Shown piece after piece: positions 22,125 to 31,362 of a stretch of 64,000 bases of DNA. The translations under genes and the position numbers were made by a program. Numbering within the stretch: the first letter of the stretch is position 1; each line of letters opens with the position of its first letter. Where the stretch lies: the NCBI GenBank assembly GCA_002412775.1, contig DHVT01000026.1:1-64000 (forward strand), in the 5' to 3' direction. Under the pieces are notes generated by a model. The model did not search any database. It saw nothing but the letters and a program-made list of their open reading frames with translations, and was not told the DNA's origin. This DNA comes from Firmicutes bacterium UBA5201 (lineage in GTDB: Bacteria > Bacillota > Clostridia > Peptostreptococcales > Acidaminobacteraceae).

Positions 22125-24950
22125 TTAATTCTTAAGCATTTTTTTCAAATATGCGCCTGTATAGGATTTCTTGACCTTTGAAACCTCTTCAGGCGTTCCG
22201 GTTGCAATCACTGTACCACCCTTGTCACCGCCATCCGGTCCTAAATCGATGATGTGGTCCGCAGATTTTATGACATCCAGGTTATGCTCGATCACCACCA
22301 TGGTATTTCCCGCATCCACCAGTTTTTGAAGCACCTCGATCAGGTTATGGACATCTGCAGTGTGAAGACCGGTAGTGGGTTCATCGAGAATATAGAGCGT
22401 CTTTCCTGTGCTCATCTTGCTGAGTTCGGTCGCCAGTTTGATCCTTTGGGCCTCACCACCGGACAATTGGGTTGAAGGTTGTCCAAGCCTGATATAGTCC
22501 AGACCAACATCATGCAAGGTCTTCAGCTTGCGTTTGATTCGAGGTATGTTTGTGAAAAAATCCAGGGCTTCTTCAACGGTCATATCCAACACTTCCGAAA
22601 TGGACTTGTTCTTGTATTTGACTTCAAGCGTTTCCCGGTTGTATCGCTTTCCTTTGCACACATCGCATTGAACATACACATCAGGCAAAAAATGCATTTC
22701 TATTTTGATGATGCCGTCCCCTTTGCAATGTTCACATCTTCCCCCGCTGACATTGAAACTGAATCGACCCTTCTGATATCCCCTGATTTTGGCTTCGGGA
22801 GTCTGCGCGAACAAATCCCTGATGAAGTCAAAAACACCAGTATAGGTGGCGGGATTGGAACGGGGTGTTCTTCCAATGGGCGATTGATCGATTTCTATGA
22901 CTTTGTCGATATGTTCAAGGCCTGTAATGTCATCATGTTTGCCCGACTTCATTCTGCTGTGGTTGATTTTGATGGCACAGGATTTGTATAATATCTCATT
23001 GATCAATGTGCTTTTTCCAGAACCTGAGACTCCCGTGATCGCACATAGGACGCCAAGTGGAATGTCGACATTGATATTTTTGAGGTTGTTTTCAGTGGCG
23101 CCGATAATCGATATCATGTTGCCATTTGATGTTCTTCTCGATTCAGGGACTTCCACTTTCTTGCGTCCGGACAAATACTGACCGGTTATGGACGCATCCG
23201 ACGCCAAAATGTCGTCGATGGTCCCTTCAGCAATTATATAACCTCCATGTTCACCGGCTCCCGGTCCAAGATCCAAGATATAATCCGCTTCCATGATCGT
23301 TTCCTCATCATGCTCCACGACCAGAAGCGTATTTCCCAAGTTGGTGAGATTGCGTAAAGTTTTCAACAACTTTTGGTTGTCCTTTTGGTGCAGGCCGATA
23401 CTCGGTTCATCCAATATATACAAAACCCCGACAAGACCTGAACCGATTTGTGTCGCAAGGCGTATTCTCTGGGATTCCCCTCCGGAAAGTGTGCCTGCGG
23501 CTCTGGATAAAGTCAAATATTCCAGACCGACATTTTTAAGAAAATTGAGTCTGGCATTTATTTCTTTCAATATTTGTTCTGCTATATGTGTTTGGGTGAG
23601 GTTCAACTCCAGGTCGCTGAAAAATTCAATCGCATCTTTCACTGACAACCCTGTCACTTCCCAAATGTTTTTACCGCCAACGGTGACGGCGAGGACTTCA
23701 TCCTTAAGCCTTTTTCCGTGACAGGTGCTACATTCGATCATGCTCATGAACTCGTCTATTTTTGCTCTCATGTATTCCGAATTGGTTGCGGCATAACGTC
23801 TTTCATAGTTGACAACCAAACCTTCAAATGCTCGGTTGAATTCTGCATAACCGACATACTTGCTGTCATAATTGAACGTGATCTTTCGATCACCGGTCCC
23901 ATAGAATATTTCTTTTTTCAGACGATCAGGCAACTCCCTGAAAGGCACATCTTGTGTGACGCCCGCCTCATCGAGCAATGCATTGATCATATTGACGTAA
24001 AAAGTTCCCTCCGCACTGTTTGCAATCGGCAAGAGTGCGCCTTCTGCGATGGAAAGCTTGACATCAGGCACGAGAAGCTCCGGATCCACCTTTTTTGTGA
24101 ATCCCAATCCATTGCAATCCGGGCATGCGCCATAGGGTGCGTTGAACGAGAACATTCTCGGTTCCATTTCAGATATGCCCTGACCATGGATCGGACATGA
24201 GAATTGGGTGTTGAATACCAGGTCCTCTCCGTCAATCACATTGATGATGATCAGACCCTCAGACAAACGGAGCACTGTTTCCAGTGAATCGGTGAGCCTT
24301 TGCTGTATGCTCTCTTTTATGACCAATCTGTCCACTACCACTTCTATCGTATGTTTCTTGTTTTTATCGAGGATAAGCTCTTCAGAGAGGTCAATCGTCT
24401 CACCATTGACTCTGGCTCTGACAAAACCTTCCTTTTTCAAATTATCCAATATTTTCTGATGGAGTCCTTTTTTTCCGGTCACTATGGGTGCCAGCACTTG
24501 TATTTTAAGTCCCTCTTCCAGTTTCATGATCTGATCCACTATCTGGTCGATGGTCTGTGGTGCGATTTCAATGCCGCATACAGGACAATGCGGAGTACCT
24601 GCCCTGGCGTACAACAATCTGAGATAATCATATATCTCAGTCACAGTTCCCACAGTGGAACGCGGATTCTTACTGGTCGTCTTTTGATCGATGGAGATTG
24701 CAGGTGACAACCCCTCTATATATTCAACATCCGGTTTCTCCATTTGCCCCAAAAATTGTCTGGCATAAGAGGACAAACTCTCGACATATCTTCTTTGACC
24801 TTCCGCATAGATCGTATCAAAAGCAAGAGATGACTTGCCCGATCCACTGAGGCCAGTGATTACGACGAGTTTATCCCTAGGTATCGTCACATCGATGTTT
24901 TTTAGATTGTGCTCTTTGGCACCTTTCACAAATATTTTATCTCTACTCAT
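22125..24950 (-). CDS. uvrA: Excinuclease ABC subunit A
   Basis: The damage-recognition ATPase of nucleotide excision repair. At 941 residues it is full length. It has two ABC modules, each with Walker A (GLSGSGKSS near residue 35; GVSGSGKST near 640) and signature LSGGE(S/A)QRI. The zinc fingers CPVCGIEI...CSTCHGKR and CEHCKGDG...CDVCKGKRYN are present, and the ILDEPSIGLH and ILDEPTTGLH Walker B motifs. The start follows GAGG and comes 15 bases after uvrB. Confidence 0.98.
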   Translation of the reverse strand: MSRDKIFVKGAKEHNLKNIDVTIPRDKLVVITGLSGSGKSSLAFDTIYAEGQRRYVESLSSYARQFLGQMEKPDVEYIEGLSPAISIDQKTTSKNPRSTVGTVTEIYDYLRLLYARAGTPHCPVCGIEIAPQTIDQIVDQIMKLEEGLKIQVLAPIVTGKKGLHQKILDNLKKEGFVRARVNGETIDLSEELILDKNKKHTIEVVVDRLVIKESIQQRLTDSLETVLRLSEGLIIINVIDGEDLVFNTQFSCPIHGQGISEMEPRMFSFNAPYGACPDCNGLGFTKKVDPELLVPDVKLSIAEGALLPIANSAEGTFYVNMINALLDEAGVTQDVPFRELPDRLKKEIFYGTGDRKITFNYDSKYVGYAEFNRAFEGLVVNYERRYAATNSEYMRAKIDEFMSMIECSTCHGKRLKDEVLAVTVGGKNIWEVTGLSVKDAIEFFSDLELNLTQTHIAEQILKEINARLNFLKNVGLEYLTLSRAAGTLSGGESQRIRLATQIGSGLVGVLYILDEPSIGLHQKDNQKLLKTLRNLTNLGNTLLVVEHDEETIMEADYILDLGPGAGEHGGYIIAEGTIDDILASDASITGQYLSGRKKVEVPESRRTSNGNMISIIGATENNLKNINVDIPLGVLCAITGVSGSGKSTLINEILYKSCAIKINHSRMKSGKHDDITGLEHIDKVIEIDQSPIGRTPRSNPATYTGVFDFIRDLFAQTPEAKIRGYQKGRFSFNVSGGRCEHCKGDGIIKIEMHFLPDVYVQCDVCKGKRYNRETLEVKYKNKSISEVLDMTVEEALDFFTNIPRIKRKLKTLHDVGLDYIRLGQPSTQLSGGEAQRIKLATELSKMSTGKTLYILDEPTTGLHTADVHNLIEVLQKLVDAGNTMVVIEHNLDVIKSADHIIDLGPDGGDKGGTVIATGTPEEVSKVKKSYTGAYLKKMLKN

Positions 24951-24965
24951 TGTCTTATCCTCGAA

Positions 24966-26939
24966 TCATTTCATCGTTTTTATTTCCACTATCATATCTC
25001 TGAGTTCAGCGGCTCGCTCGAACTGGAGATGTTTGGATGCCTCGTACATCTCGAACTCAAGACTCTCGACATATTCTCTGCGTTCTTTTTTCGTCATTTT
25101 CTTGATGCGGTCCACCTCATAGATCGCATCGTCATCGGCGACAATGGTGGCTTCGATGACTTCCCTGATCGCTTTTATGATGCCTTGAGGCGTAATGTTG
25201 TGCTCTATGTTGTATGCTTCTTGAATCGCTCTTCTTCTATTGGTCTCATCGATTGCGAACTTCATGGACTTGGTGATCACATTGGCGTACATGATGACTC
25301 TTCCGTTGATATTTCTGGCGGCACGGCCAATGGTTTGAACAAGGGAAGTCTCAGATCTCAAAAAACCTTCCTTGTCCGCATCCAAAATCGCAACCAAGGA
25401 GACCTCCGGCAAATCCAAACCTTCACGCAACAGGTTGATTCCCACCAAAACGTCAAAGACACCTTTTCTGAAGTCTCTGATGATGGTCATGCGCTCCATT
25501 GTCTTGATCTCCGAGTGCATGTATCTGACTTTCACATCCAATTTCTTGAAATAGTCCGTCAAGTCTTCAGCCATTTTCTTAGTCAAGGTGGTCACAAGAA
25601 CGCGTTCGTTGATCGCAACACGCTTCATGATTTCGCCATAAAGGTCGTCAATCTGATTTGTTGTCGGTCTTACTTCTATTTCAGGATCCACCAATCCCGT
25701 AGGTCTTATGATCTGTTCAACTATTTTTCCGCTCTTCTCATATTCGTACGGGCCTGGTGTGGCGCTCACATACAAAAGCTGATGGGCCAACGTTTCAAAC
25801 TCCTCAAAATTGAGAGGTCGATTGTCCATTGCAGAAGGCAAACGAAAACCGTAATCCACAAGGGATTGTTTTCTGGTCCTGTCACCGCCGAACATGGCTC
25901 TGATTTGCGGTATGCTCACATGCGACTCGTCCACCACAATCAAAAAATCATCGGGAAAATAATCCAACAAAGTATAGGGTCTACTGCCTGAAGGCCGTCC
26001 TGACAATACTCTCGAGTAATTTTCAATGCCTTGACAGAAGCCCATCTCTTTTAACATCTCAAGATCGTATTTGGTTCTTTGTTCTATGCGCTGTGCCTCA
26101 ATCAACTTGTTGTTGTCCTTGAAGAATTTGACTTGATGCTCGAGTTCCTCTTCAATGACCTCGATCGCCACTTCAAGTTTATCTTTGGGAGTCACATAAT
26201 GTGAAGCTGGATAAATCGTCAAATGTGTCCTATATCCCAGAATTTCTCCTGTGAGCGCATTGACTTCAGCGATCCGATCCACTTCATCACCAAAAAGTTC
26301 GATGCGATAGGCACGCTCAAACTCGTACGCAGGCATGACTTCAATCACATCTCCCCTGACTCTGAATGTGTTTCTGGTGAAGTTGATGTCATTTCTCATA
26401 TATTGAATGTCTATGAGCCTGTGCAGTATCTCTTCTCTCGATTTTTGCACTCCCGGTCTGACAGTGAGTGTCATGCTGGAGTAATCGATCGGGTCACCCA
26501 GTCCATAGATACAGGATACGGATGCGACGATGATGACGTCTTTCCTCTCAAACAAAGCCGATGTGGCGGAGTGTCTCAATTTGTCAATCTCTTCATTGAT
26601 GGAGGCATCTTTTTCAATATATGTATCCGAGCGCGCGACATAAGCCTCTGGTTGGTAGTAATCATAATAACTCACAAAGAATTCCACGGCGTTTTCCGGG
26701 AAGTATTCTTTGAACTCCGAAGCCAACTGGGCGGCTAAAATCTTATTGTGTGCGATGACCAGCGTCGGTTTTTGCACTTTTTCGATGATGTTCGCCACTG
26801 TGAACGTTTTACCGGAGCCAGTGACTCCCAGAAGTATATTGTGTTTTTTATCATGCATGATATCATTGGCGATATGTTCTATGGCAAGGGGTTGGTCACC
26901 TGTGGGCTTATATTTGGAAACTACTTTGAATCGATCCAT
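24966..26939 (-). CDS. uvrB: Excinuclease ABC subunit B
   Basis: The helicase-like damage verifier that loads UvrC. The 657-residue protein shows Walker A GVTGSGKT, the beta-hairpin region VSYYDYYQPEAYV, motif II DESH, the FRLPSAMDNRPL block, motif V/VI VGINLLREGLDLPEVS and QTIGRAARN, and a C-terminal UVR coiled coil. The ATG at 26939 is chosen over a GTG two codons earlier because GGAGG is seven bases from it and only one from the GTG. It is the first gene of the SOS-controlled uvrBAC operon. Confidence 0.98.
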   Translation of the reverse strand: MDRFKVVSKYKPTGDQPLAIEHIANDIMHDKKHNILLGVTGSGKTFTVANIIEKVQKPTLVIAHNKILAAQLASEFKEYFPENAVEFFVSYYDYYQPEAYVARSDTYIEKDASINEEIDKLRHSATSALFERKDVIIVASVSCIYGLGDPIDYSSMTLTVRPGVQKSREEILHRLIDIQYMRNDINFTRNTFRVRGDVIEVMPAYEFERAYRIELFGDEVDRIAEVNALTGEILGYRTHLTIYPASHYVTPKDKLEVAIEVIEEELEHQVKFFKDNNKLIEAQRIEQRTKYDLEMLKEMGFCQGIENYSRVLSGRPSGSRPYTLLDYFPDDFLIVVDESHVSIPQIRAMFGGDRTRKQSLVDYGFRLPSAMDNRPLNFEEFETLAHQLLYVSATPGPYEYEKSGKIVEQIIRPTGLVDPEIEVRPTTNQIDDLYGEIMKRVAINERVLVTTLTKKMAEDLTDYFKKLDVKVRYMHSEIKTMERMTIIRDFRKGVFDVLVGINLLREGLDLPEVSLVAILDADKEGFLRSETSLVQTIGRAARNINGRVIMYANVITKSMKFAIDETNRRRAIQEAYNIEHNITPQGIIKAIREVIEATIVADDDAIYEVDRIKKMTKKERREYVESLEFEMYEASKHLQFERAAELRDMIVEIKTMK

Positions 26940-26950
26940 ATTCACTCCTC

Positions 26951-26964
26951 CAAACGTTTGTTCG
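26951..26964 (-). promoter_or_regulatory. LexA (SOS) box of uvrBAC
   Basis: Minus strand CGAACAAACGTTTG matches the Gram-positive LexA consensus CGAACRNRYGTTYC at 13 of 14 positions. It lies over the transcription start and next to the uvrB ribosome-binding site. Confidence 0.85.
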
Positions 26965-26971
26965 TATTTTC

Positions 26972-27000
26972 ATTATATCGGTTTCCATTTTCATAGTCAA
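26972..27000 (-). promoter_or_regulatory. Promoter of uvrBAC
   Basis: Minus strand -35 TTGACT (26995-27000), spacer 17, -10 TATAAT (26972-26977). The LexA box begins eight bases downstream. Confidence 0.85.
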
Positions 27001-27005
27001 TGCAG

Positions 27006-27041
27006 AAAAAAGGGCATATGTATGAATCATACATAATGCCC
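27006..27041 (-). terminator. Terminator of the ftsEX-ctp operon
   Basis: Long stem GGGCAT/ATGCCC extended by TATGTATG/CATACATA with one bulged T, followed on the minus strand by six T. It separates the division operon from uvrB. Confidence 0.88.
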
Positions 27042-27057
27042 CCATTTCAGTACTTTC

Positions 27058-27255
27058 CTATTGTACCCCCCACCATGTCAAATAAGCAATTAAACCGATC
27101 ACTATGACTGTTATGCAAAGCACTACGGTCACAACAATCTTTTTGCTGTCATGAATCGATGATTGGTCTTCACCTTTATAAATTTCCGTTTTGGTCAATC
27201 CTTCAACTATTTCCTTGATCGTGTCCACTTCCGTTCTGATTCTTTGAGTATTCAT
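27058..27255 (-). CDS. Small C-terminally anchored membrane protein
   Basis: A 65-residue protein with a charged, helical N-terminal part (about 1-40) and one C-terminal hydrophobic span (IVVTVVLCITVIVIGLIAYL) ending WWGVQ. It is therefore probably a tail-anchored protein facing the cytoplasm. The ATG at 27255 has AAGGAG five bases upstream; a GTG at 27261 overlaps that site and is rejected. It is the last gene of the ftsE-ftsX-envC-ctp operon, before a strong terminator. Family not recognised. Confidence 0.7.
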   Translation of the reverse strand: MNTQRIRTEVDTIKEIVEGLTKTEIYKGEDQSSIHDSKKIVVTVVLCITVIVIGLIAYLTWWGVQ

Positions 27256-27277
27256 ATTCACTCCTTGATCAAAAGTA

Positions 27278-28501
27278 TCAGTTCAATTTTTCACTCAAGA
27301 CCTCGATTGCCCTTTGTAATTGATTGTCGTCTTCATCCGTTGGAGACTCGAGCTCAAAATAAGATTCGTCCATCTCAATGAAAATGTCAGGTTCTATTCC
27401 GATCCCGTGAATGTTCATCCCATTCGGAGTGAAGTATTGTGATGTCGTCAACTTGAAACCGGTATTCAGGTCATAGGGTTTGACGATTTGGACGACGCCC
27501 TTTCCAAAAGTCGTGGTGCCTATGATGGTAGCTGCTCCATGATCTTTGAGTGCTCCTGTCAGGATCTCGGATGCACTTGCCGATCCGCCATCTGTCAGGA
27601 CGACCCACTCGACATCATATTTTTTGGCATCTGAGTGGAATTCCTCATTGTCGCCATTCCTACCCTCTGTGTAGACAATCATTTTCTTCCCAAGCATTAA
27701 ATCCGCGATTTTGACGCACTGACTCAAATAACCACCTGGATTTTGTCTCAAGTCAAGAACTATGCCTTTTGCACCGGCATTGATCAGTTCTTTGGCATGT
27801 TGATCAAATTCACTTGCTGAATTGTCATCAAACATCGAAAGTCTCAGATAACCCATTTGATCATCCAACATTCTCGACTTTACAACCTTGATGTCGATCC
27901 ATGCCCGGATGATTTCCACATCAAAAGTAGTGTCTTTGGAAGGTCTGTAGATTGTCAGTGTCACCGGCGTACCCGGTTCTCCCTTGATGATTTTGATTGC
28001 CGCATCCATAGTATCCGCATTGAACGGGTCACCATTCACGGCGGTTATGATATCTTTCGCAACCAAGCCCACTTTATCGGCGGGGGTGTCTTCGATCGGA
28101 GAGACGATTTCAATCTGATTCTTGTCATTTGGGGTCAGATAGATCCCGATTCCAGGGTACTCGCCTGTCGACGATTCCATGTAGCTTTTGAACTCATCTG
28201 AATTCATGTAGACTGAGTATGGATCATTTAAGATCTCAAACAAACCTTTTTTCATGCCCTCAATCAAAACATCATCATCAATATCGAGATAATAATTTTT
28301 TAGGATGTAGTTTTTCAATTCTTCGACTTCACCGTATTTTTCATAAAATGTTCTATAATCATCCAGATCCTTTTGGTTGATGACCAATTTGTCACCGACG
28401 TTGATTTGAATGAATGAGGTCACAAAAAATGTGGTAGTGGCAGTTAGGAGCACAAGGAATATACTTAGTACGATCACAAACGATTTTTTCAATTCAAACA
28501 C
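27278..28501 (-). CDS. C-terminal processing serine protease (S41, CtpA/CtpB-like)
   Basis: A 407-residue exported protease with an N-terminal anchor (VIVLSIFLVLLTATTTFF), a PDZ domain (GIGIYLTPNDKN...VSPIEDTPADKVGLV) and an S41 catalytic domain. The catalytic Ser is in TDGGSASASEILTGALKD, with the Lys about 25 residues on in GTTTFGKGVVQ. A C-terminal tail follows. In division operons such proteases trim peptidoglycan hydrolases or their activators, here most plausibly the adjacent EnvC-like protein. The start is GTG at 28501, two bases after the envC-like stop; a TTG three codons later also has a good ribosome-binding site. Confidence 0.92.
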   Translation of the reverse strand: MFELKKSFVIVLSIFLVLLTATTTFFVTSFIQINVGDKLVINQKDLDDYRTFYEKYGEVEELKNYILKNYYLDIDDDVLIEGMKKGLFEILNDPYSVYMNSDEFKSYMESSTGEYPGIGIYLTPNDKNQIEIVSPIEDTPADKVGLVAKDIITAVNGDPFNADTMDAAIKIIKGEPGTPVTLTIYRPSKDTTFDVEIIRAWIDIKVVKSRMLDDQMGYLRLSMFDDNSASEFDQHAKELINAGAKGIVLDLRQNPGGYLSQCVKIADLMLGKKMIVYTEGRNGDNEEFHSDAKKYDVEWVVLTDGGSASASEILTGALKDHGAATIIGTTTFGKGVVQIVKPYDLNTGFKLTTSQYFTPNGMNIHGIGIEPDIFIEMDESYFELESPTDEDDNQLQRAIEVLSEKLN

Positions 28502-28502
28502 C

Positions 28503-29642
28503 TCAATTTCCTTTTACATAAGTTAATGGTTCTACATATTCCCCGTTCATACGTACCTCAAAATGCAAATGTGGTCCGGTTGAATAACCGGTAGTTCCCA
28601 ATAATGCGATATTATCCCCTTTTTTAACTACCGATCCCACTGAAACGTTTATGGAATCATTGTGTGCGTAAAGCGTGGTATATCCGCCGCCGTGATCGAT
28701 TATGATCGCTTTGCCGTAGCTACCGAACCAGTTGGCATAGACGACGGTTCCCGTTTGTGCGGCAACAATGGGGGTGCCCTTCGGTCCTGCGATGTCGATT
28801 CCCGTATGCATCTTGTACTGCTTGGAAATCGGATGCAGTCGATTGCCGAATGGAGATGTGATCATATAATGACCTGGCACGGGCCACATCATTTCGCCAC
28901 CGACATATGTCGCCGCCAATTCCAGATTTTTGATGATTTCAGTCAATTTGTTGGCTTCATCAAGCAATGCGTCTTCCATCTCGACCAGCGCGACTTCGTC
29001 ATTGATCAACTCTTTTTTGTAGGCAATCAGATTGTTGAGTGCCACGTTGAGTTCATTTTGTTTTGTGATCTTATTTTTGAAAAGTGCCAATAATTCATCT
29101 TTTATGGTTTCCAGTTCCACTTTTTTCTGCTCGATGATATCCCTTTGTTCCTTAAGGGATTGAATCAGATTTTGGTCGTGCACGAGAATTTTCTGGAGCA
29201 TATCGATTCTGGACAGCAAATCCGTGAAATCCTCAGCTCCGAAAAGAACCTCCAAATACCCCACAGATCCGGTCTTGTACATGACCCTGAGCCTTTGGTT
29301 CAAAAGTTCATTTTTCTCGGCGATCTTGATTTCAGCCTCAGCTAGTTCATCTGTCTTTACAATGATCGCACTTTCAGTCGCCTTGATTTCTCCATCGAGA
29401 TCTATGATTTCTTTTTCAAGTGTTTTGACTTGAGTCGTGACATTTCTGATTTTTTGATTGGTTTCCGATTGAAGGCTTTGGTTGTTGTCGATCGATGCAT
29501 CGAGTTCTTCCATTTGTAGTCTGAGTTCTTCGAGTTCACGTTCTCTTCTTTTGATTTCATCATTTGCAGAAACGATACCTGTAAAAGTGATGGTGAAAAT
29601 CAAAAGTAGGATCAATCCGCTTCGGATCCGTCTCATATTCAT
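28503..29642 (-). CDS. EnvC-like murein hydrolase (activator), M23 family
   Basis: A 379-residue secreted protein with a signal peptide (about 5-27) and a long coiled coil rich in Glu/Lys/Leu (30-235). The C-terminal LytM/M23 domain keeps the zinc-type residues HTGIDIAG, IDHGGGYTTLYAHND and GPHLHFEVR. In the EnvC/PcsB class the FtsEX ABC transporter holds the coiled coil and triggers wall hydrolysis at the septum. Its place directly after ftsX fits this. As the metal ligands appear intact it may be an enzyme rather than only an activator. ATG at 29642 follows a G-rich site; a GTG precedes it. Confidence 0.9.
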   Translation of the reverse strand: MNMRRIRSGLILLLIFTITFTGIVSANDEIKRRERELEELRLQMEELDASIDNNQSLQSETNQKIRNVTTQVKTLEKEIIDLDGEIKATESAIIVKTDELAEAEIKIAEKNELLNQRLRVMYKTGSVGYLEVLFGAEDFTDLLSRIDMLQKILVHDQNLIQSLKEQRDIIEQKKVELETIKDELLALFKNKITKQNELNVALNNLIAYKKELINDEVALVEMEDALLDEANKLTEIIKNLELAATYVGGEMMWPVPGHYMITSPFGNRLHPISKQYKMHTGIDIAGPKGTPIVAAQTGTVVYANWFGSYGKAIIIDHGGGYTTLYAHNDSINVSVGSVVKKGDNIALLGTTGYSTGPHLHFEVRMNGEYVEPLTYVKGN

Positions 29643-29651
29643 CACACCCCC

Positions 29652-30545
29652 CTAAACATTCAAGTACTTGCGCATCGACCAAATACTGCCAAGTGCACCA
29701 ATACCTGCGCCAATGATCACAAATAGAAAGACTATATCGCTCATGAGCGCATCCGGTCTAATGACATAAACTGAAATGATGGCATAAAAATCTGTACCGA
29801 GCACTTCGTATATATAATCATAGCCAAGCCTGATCATGCCGGCGGCTATACCCGCGCCCATCAAACCCAACAGGGTTCCTTCCGTCAGGAAAGGCCATCT
29901 GATGAACCAGTTTGTCGCTCCGACATATTTCATGATATTGATTTCACGTTGTCTGGCGTTGACTGCGAGTTTTATGGTGTTGTGAATGATGAAAGTGGAA
30001 ATGCCAATCAAAACAAAGATGACAATCATACCGGTCTTTCTGATCACTTCTGTGGCAGCCAACAATTTTTCAACGATATCCTGATAGGATTTGATTTCCT
30101 CTATCCCTTGAAGGAACTGCATTTGCTTAAGGACGCTCTCGGAATAGTAAATATCCTTCAAATAGACGACCAAAGAACTCGGAAGAGGGTTTTCCTCCAA
30201 ACCTTCAAGAAGATACGCATTGTCTTTCCATGAGGATTTCATGTTGAGCAGCGCATCGCTTTTACTTTCATATACGACCTCGGCCACGCCTTCAAAGCCT
30301 TCTATCGTGGTTTTCAATTCCTGAATGTCTTCTGCTGTTGCCGTTTCAGCCATATAGGCCTGTATAGAGTCGAATTGATCTTTGGCGGATTGTGCGATGG
30401 AGTTGATATTGATTATGATGGCGAAAATAATCCCCAATATGATCAATGTCGCTGCGACCGAAGTCACAGAAGCTATACTCATCAGCCTGTTGCGCCAAAG
30501 ACTTTTTATGGCTTCCTTCAATGTAAATAATGGTTTAATCGTCAT
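29652..30545 (-). CDS. ftsX: Cell-division ABC transporter permease FtsX
   Basis: The membrane subunit that pairs with FtsE and passes ATP-driven motion to peptidoglycan hydrolases. The start at 30545 gives the family-typical opening MTIKPLFTLKEAIKSLWRNR. Four spans follow in the FtsX layout, with a large outer loop after span 1 (about residues 45-155) and the conserved REINIMKYVGATNWFIRWPFL near 210. The ATG overlaps the end of ftsE by 11 bases; GGGAG lies nine bases upstream. Earlier in-frame starts would run deep into ftsE. Confidence 0.95.
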   Translation of the reverse strand: MTIKPLFTLKEAIKSLWRNRLMSIASVTSVAATLIILGIIFAIIININSIAQSAKDQFDSIQAYMAETATAEDIQELKTTIEGFEGVAEVVYESKSDALLNMKSSWKDNAYLLEGLEENPLPSSLVVYLKDIYYSESVLKQMQFLQGIEEIKSYQDIVEKLLAATEVIRKTGMIVIFVLIGISTFIIHNTIKLAVNARQREINIMKYVGATNWFIRWPFLTEGTLLGLMGAGIAAGMIRLGYDYIYEVLGTDFYAIISVYVIRPDALMSDIVFLFVIIGAGIGALGSIWSMRKYLNV

Positions 30546-31221
30546 AGCCATACACTCCCACTTTGTCATCTCTGGCAACCTCACCGTTTTCCAGTGCGAT
30601 TACCCTTTTCTTCATAATGTCTACAATTTCTCGGTCGTGAGTCGCCATAAGAATTGTGGTGCCTCTACGGTTGATGGTACGCAGAACTTTCATGATTTCC
30701 CATGAGGTGTCCGGATCCAAATTGCCCGTAGGTTCATCAGCGATCAAAATAGGTGGATTATTGATCATGGATCTTGCAATGGAAACTCTCTGTTGTTCTC
30801 CACCGGACAATTGGTTGGGATAAAAGTTGCCCTTTCCCGACAAACCCACCAGTGCCAAAATCATCGGTACCTGTTTTCTGATGTTTCTTTGTGGTGTGCC
30901 AAGTATTTCCATGGCAAAAGCTATGTTTTCATAAACTGTTTTATTAGGCAACAATCTGAAATCCTGGAAAACGACTCCGACTTTACGTCTCAAAAAAGGC
31001 ACCTTTCTACGATGCATCTTATTGATCAGCATATCATCCACAGTAACTTTTCCAGTGGTCACATTGACTTCTTTTAAAATTGCTTTGATAAAAGTTGATT
31101 TGCCGGCACCGCTCGGTCCCACCAAAAAAACGAATTCACCCTTGTCTATTCTCACATTGACGTTGTTTAGCGCCATTACACCGTTGTCATATCTTTTAGA
31201 GACGTTGCTAAATTCAATCAT
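30535..31221 (-). CDS. ftsE: Cell-division ATP-binding protein FtsE
   Basis: ATPase of the FtsEX complex. The 228-residue protein has Walker A GPSGAGKST (36-44), the Q-loop VFQDFRLL, signature LSGGEQQRV, Walker B ILIADEPTGNLD and the H-loop ATHD. It is the first gene of ftsE-ftsX-envC-ctp-small membrane protein. GGAGAG is before the ATG, and a good promoter (TTTACG-17-TATAAT) is just upstream. Confidence 0.97.
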   Translation of the reverse strand: MIEFSNVSKRYDNGVMALNNVNVRIDKGEFVFLVGPSGAGKSTFIKAILKEVNVTTGKVTVDDMLINKMHRRKVPFLRRKVGVVFQDFRLLPNKTVYENIAFAMEILGTPQRNIRKQVPMILALVGLSGKGNFYPNQLSGGEQQRVSIARSMINNPPILIADEPTGNLDPDTSWEIMKVLRTINRRGTTILMATHDREIVDIMKKRVIALENGEVARDDKVGVYGYDD

Positions 31222-31254
31222 AGTACTCTCCTAATCCAAAGTTGGTTATTATTC

Positions 31255-31283
31255 ATTATAAACAATTCACAGTAAACCGTAAA
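31255..31283 (-). promoter_or_regulatory. Promoter of the ftsEX operon
   Basis: Minus strand -35 TTTACG (31278-31283), spacer 17, perfect -10 TATAAT (31255-31260), 34 bases before the ftsE start. Confidence 0.7.
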
Positions 31284-31326
31284 CCCTAATACTTATTATA
31301 CCTGTACTTTTAAGCATTTTTAATAG

Positions 31327-31332
31327 TATAAT
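31327..31332 (+). promoter_or_regulatory. -10 element upstream of the formyl-THF cyclo-ligase gene
   Basis: Perfect TATAAT 30 bases before the ATG. No convincing -35 is seen, so this is a moderate call. Confidence 0.5.
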
Positions 31333-31362
31333 TATTAAATAAATATTACAGGAGGCCACACG

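Noticed and set aside
24909..25991. A 360-codon open frame on the plus strand
   Set aside because: Antisense to uvrB and the uvrA/uvrB junction. Its composition is what the opposite strand of a conserved gene gives.
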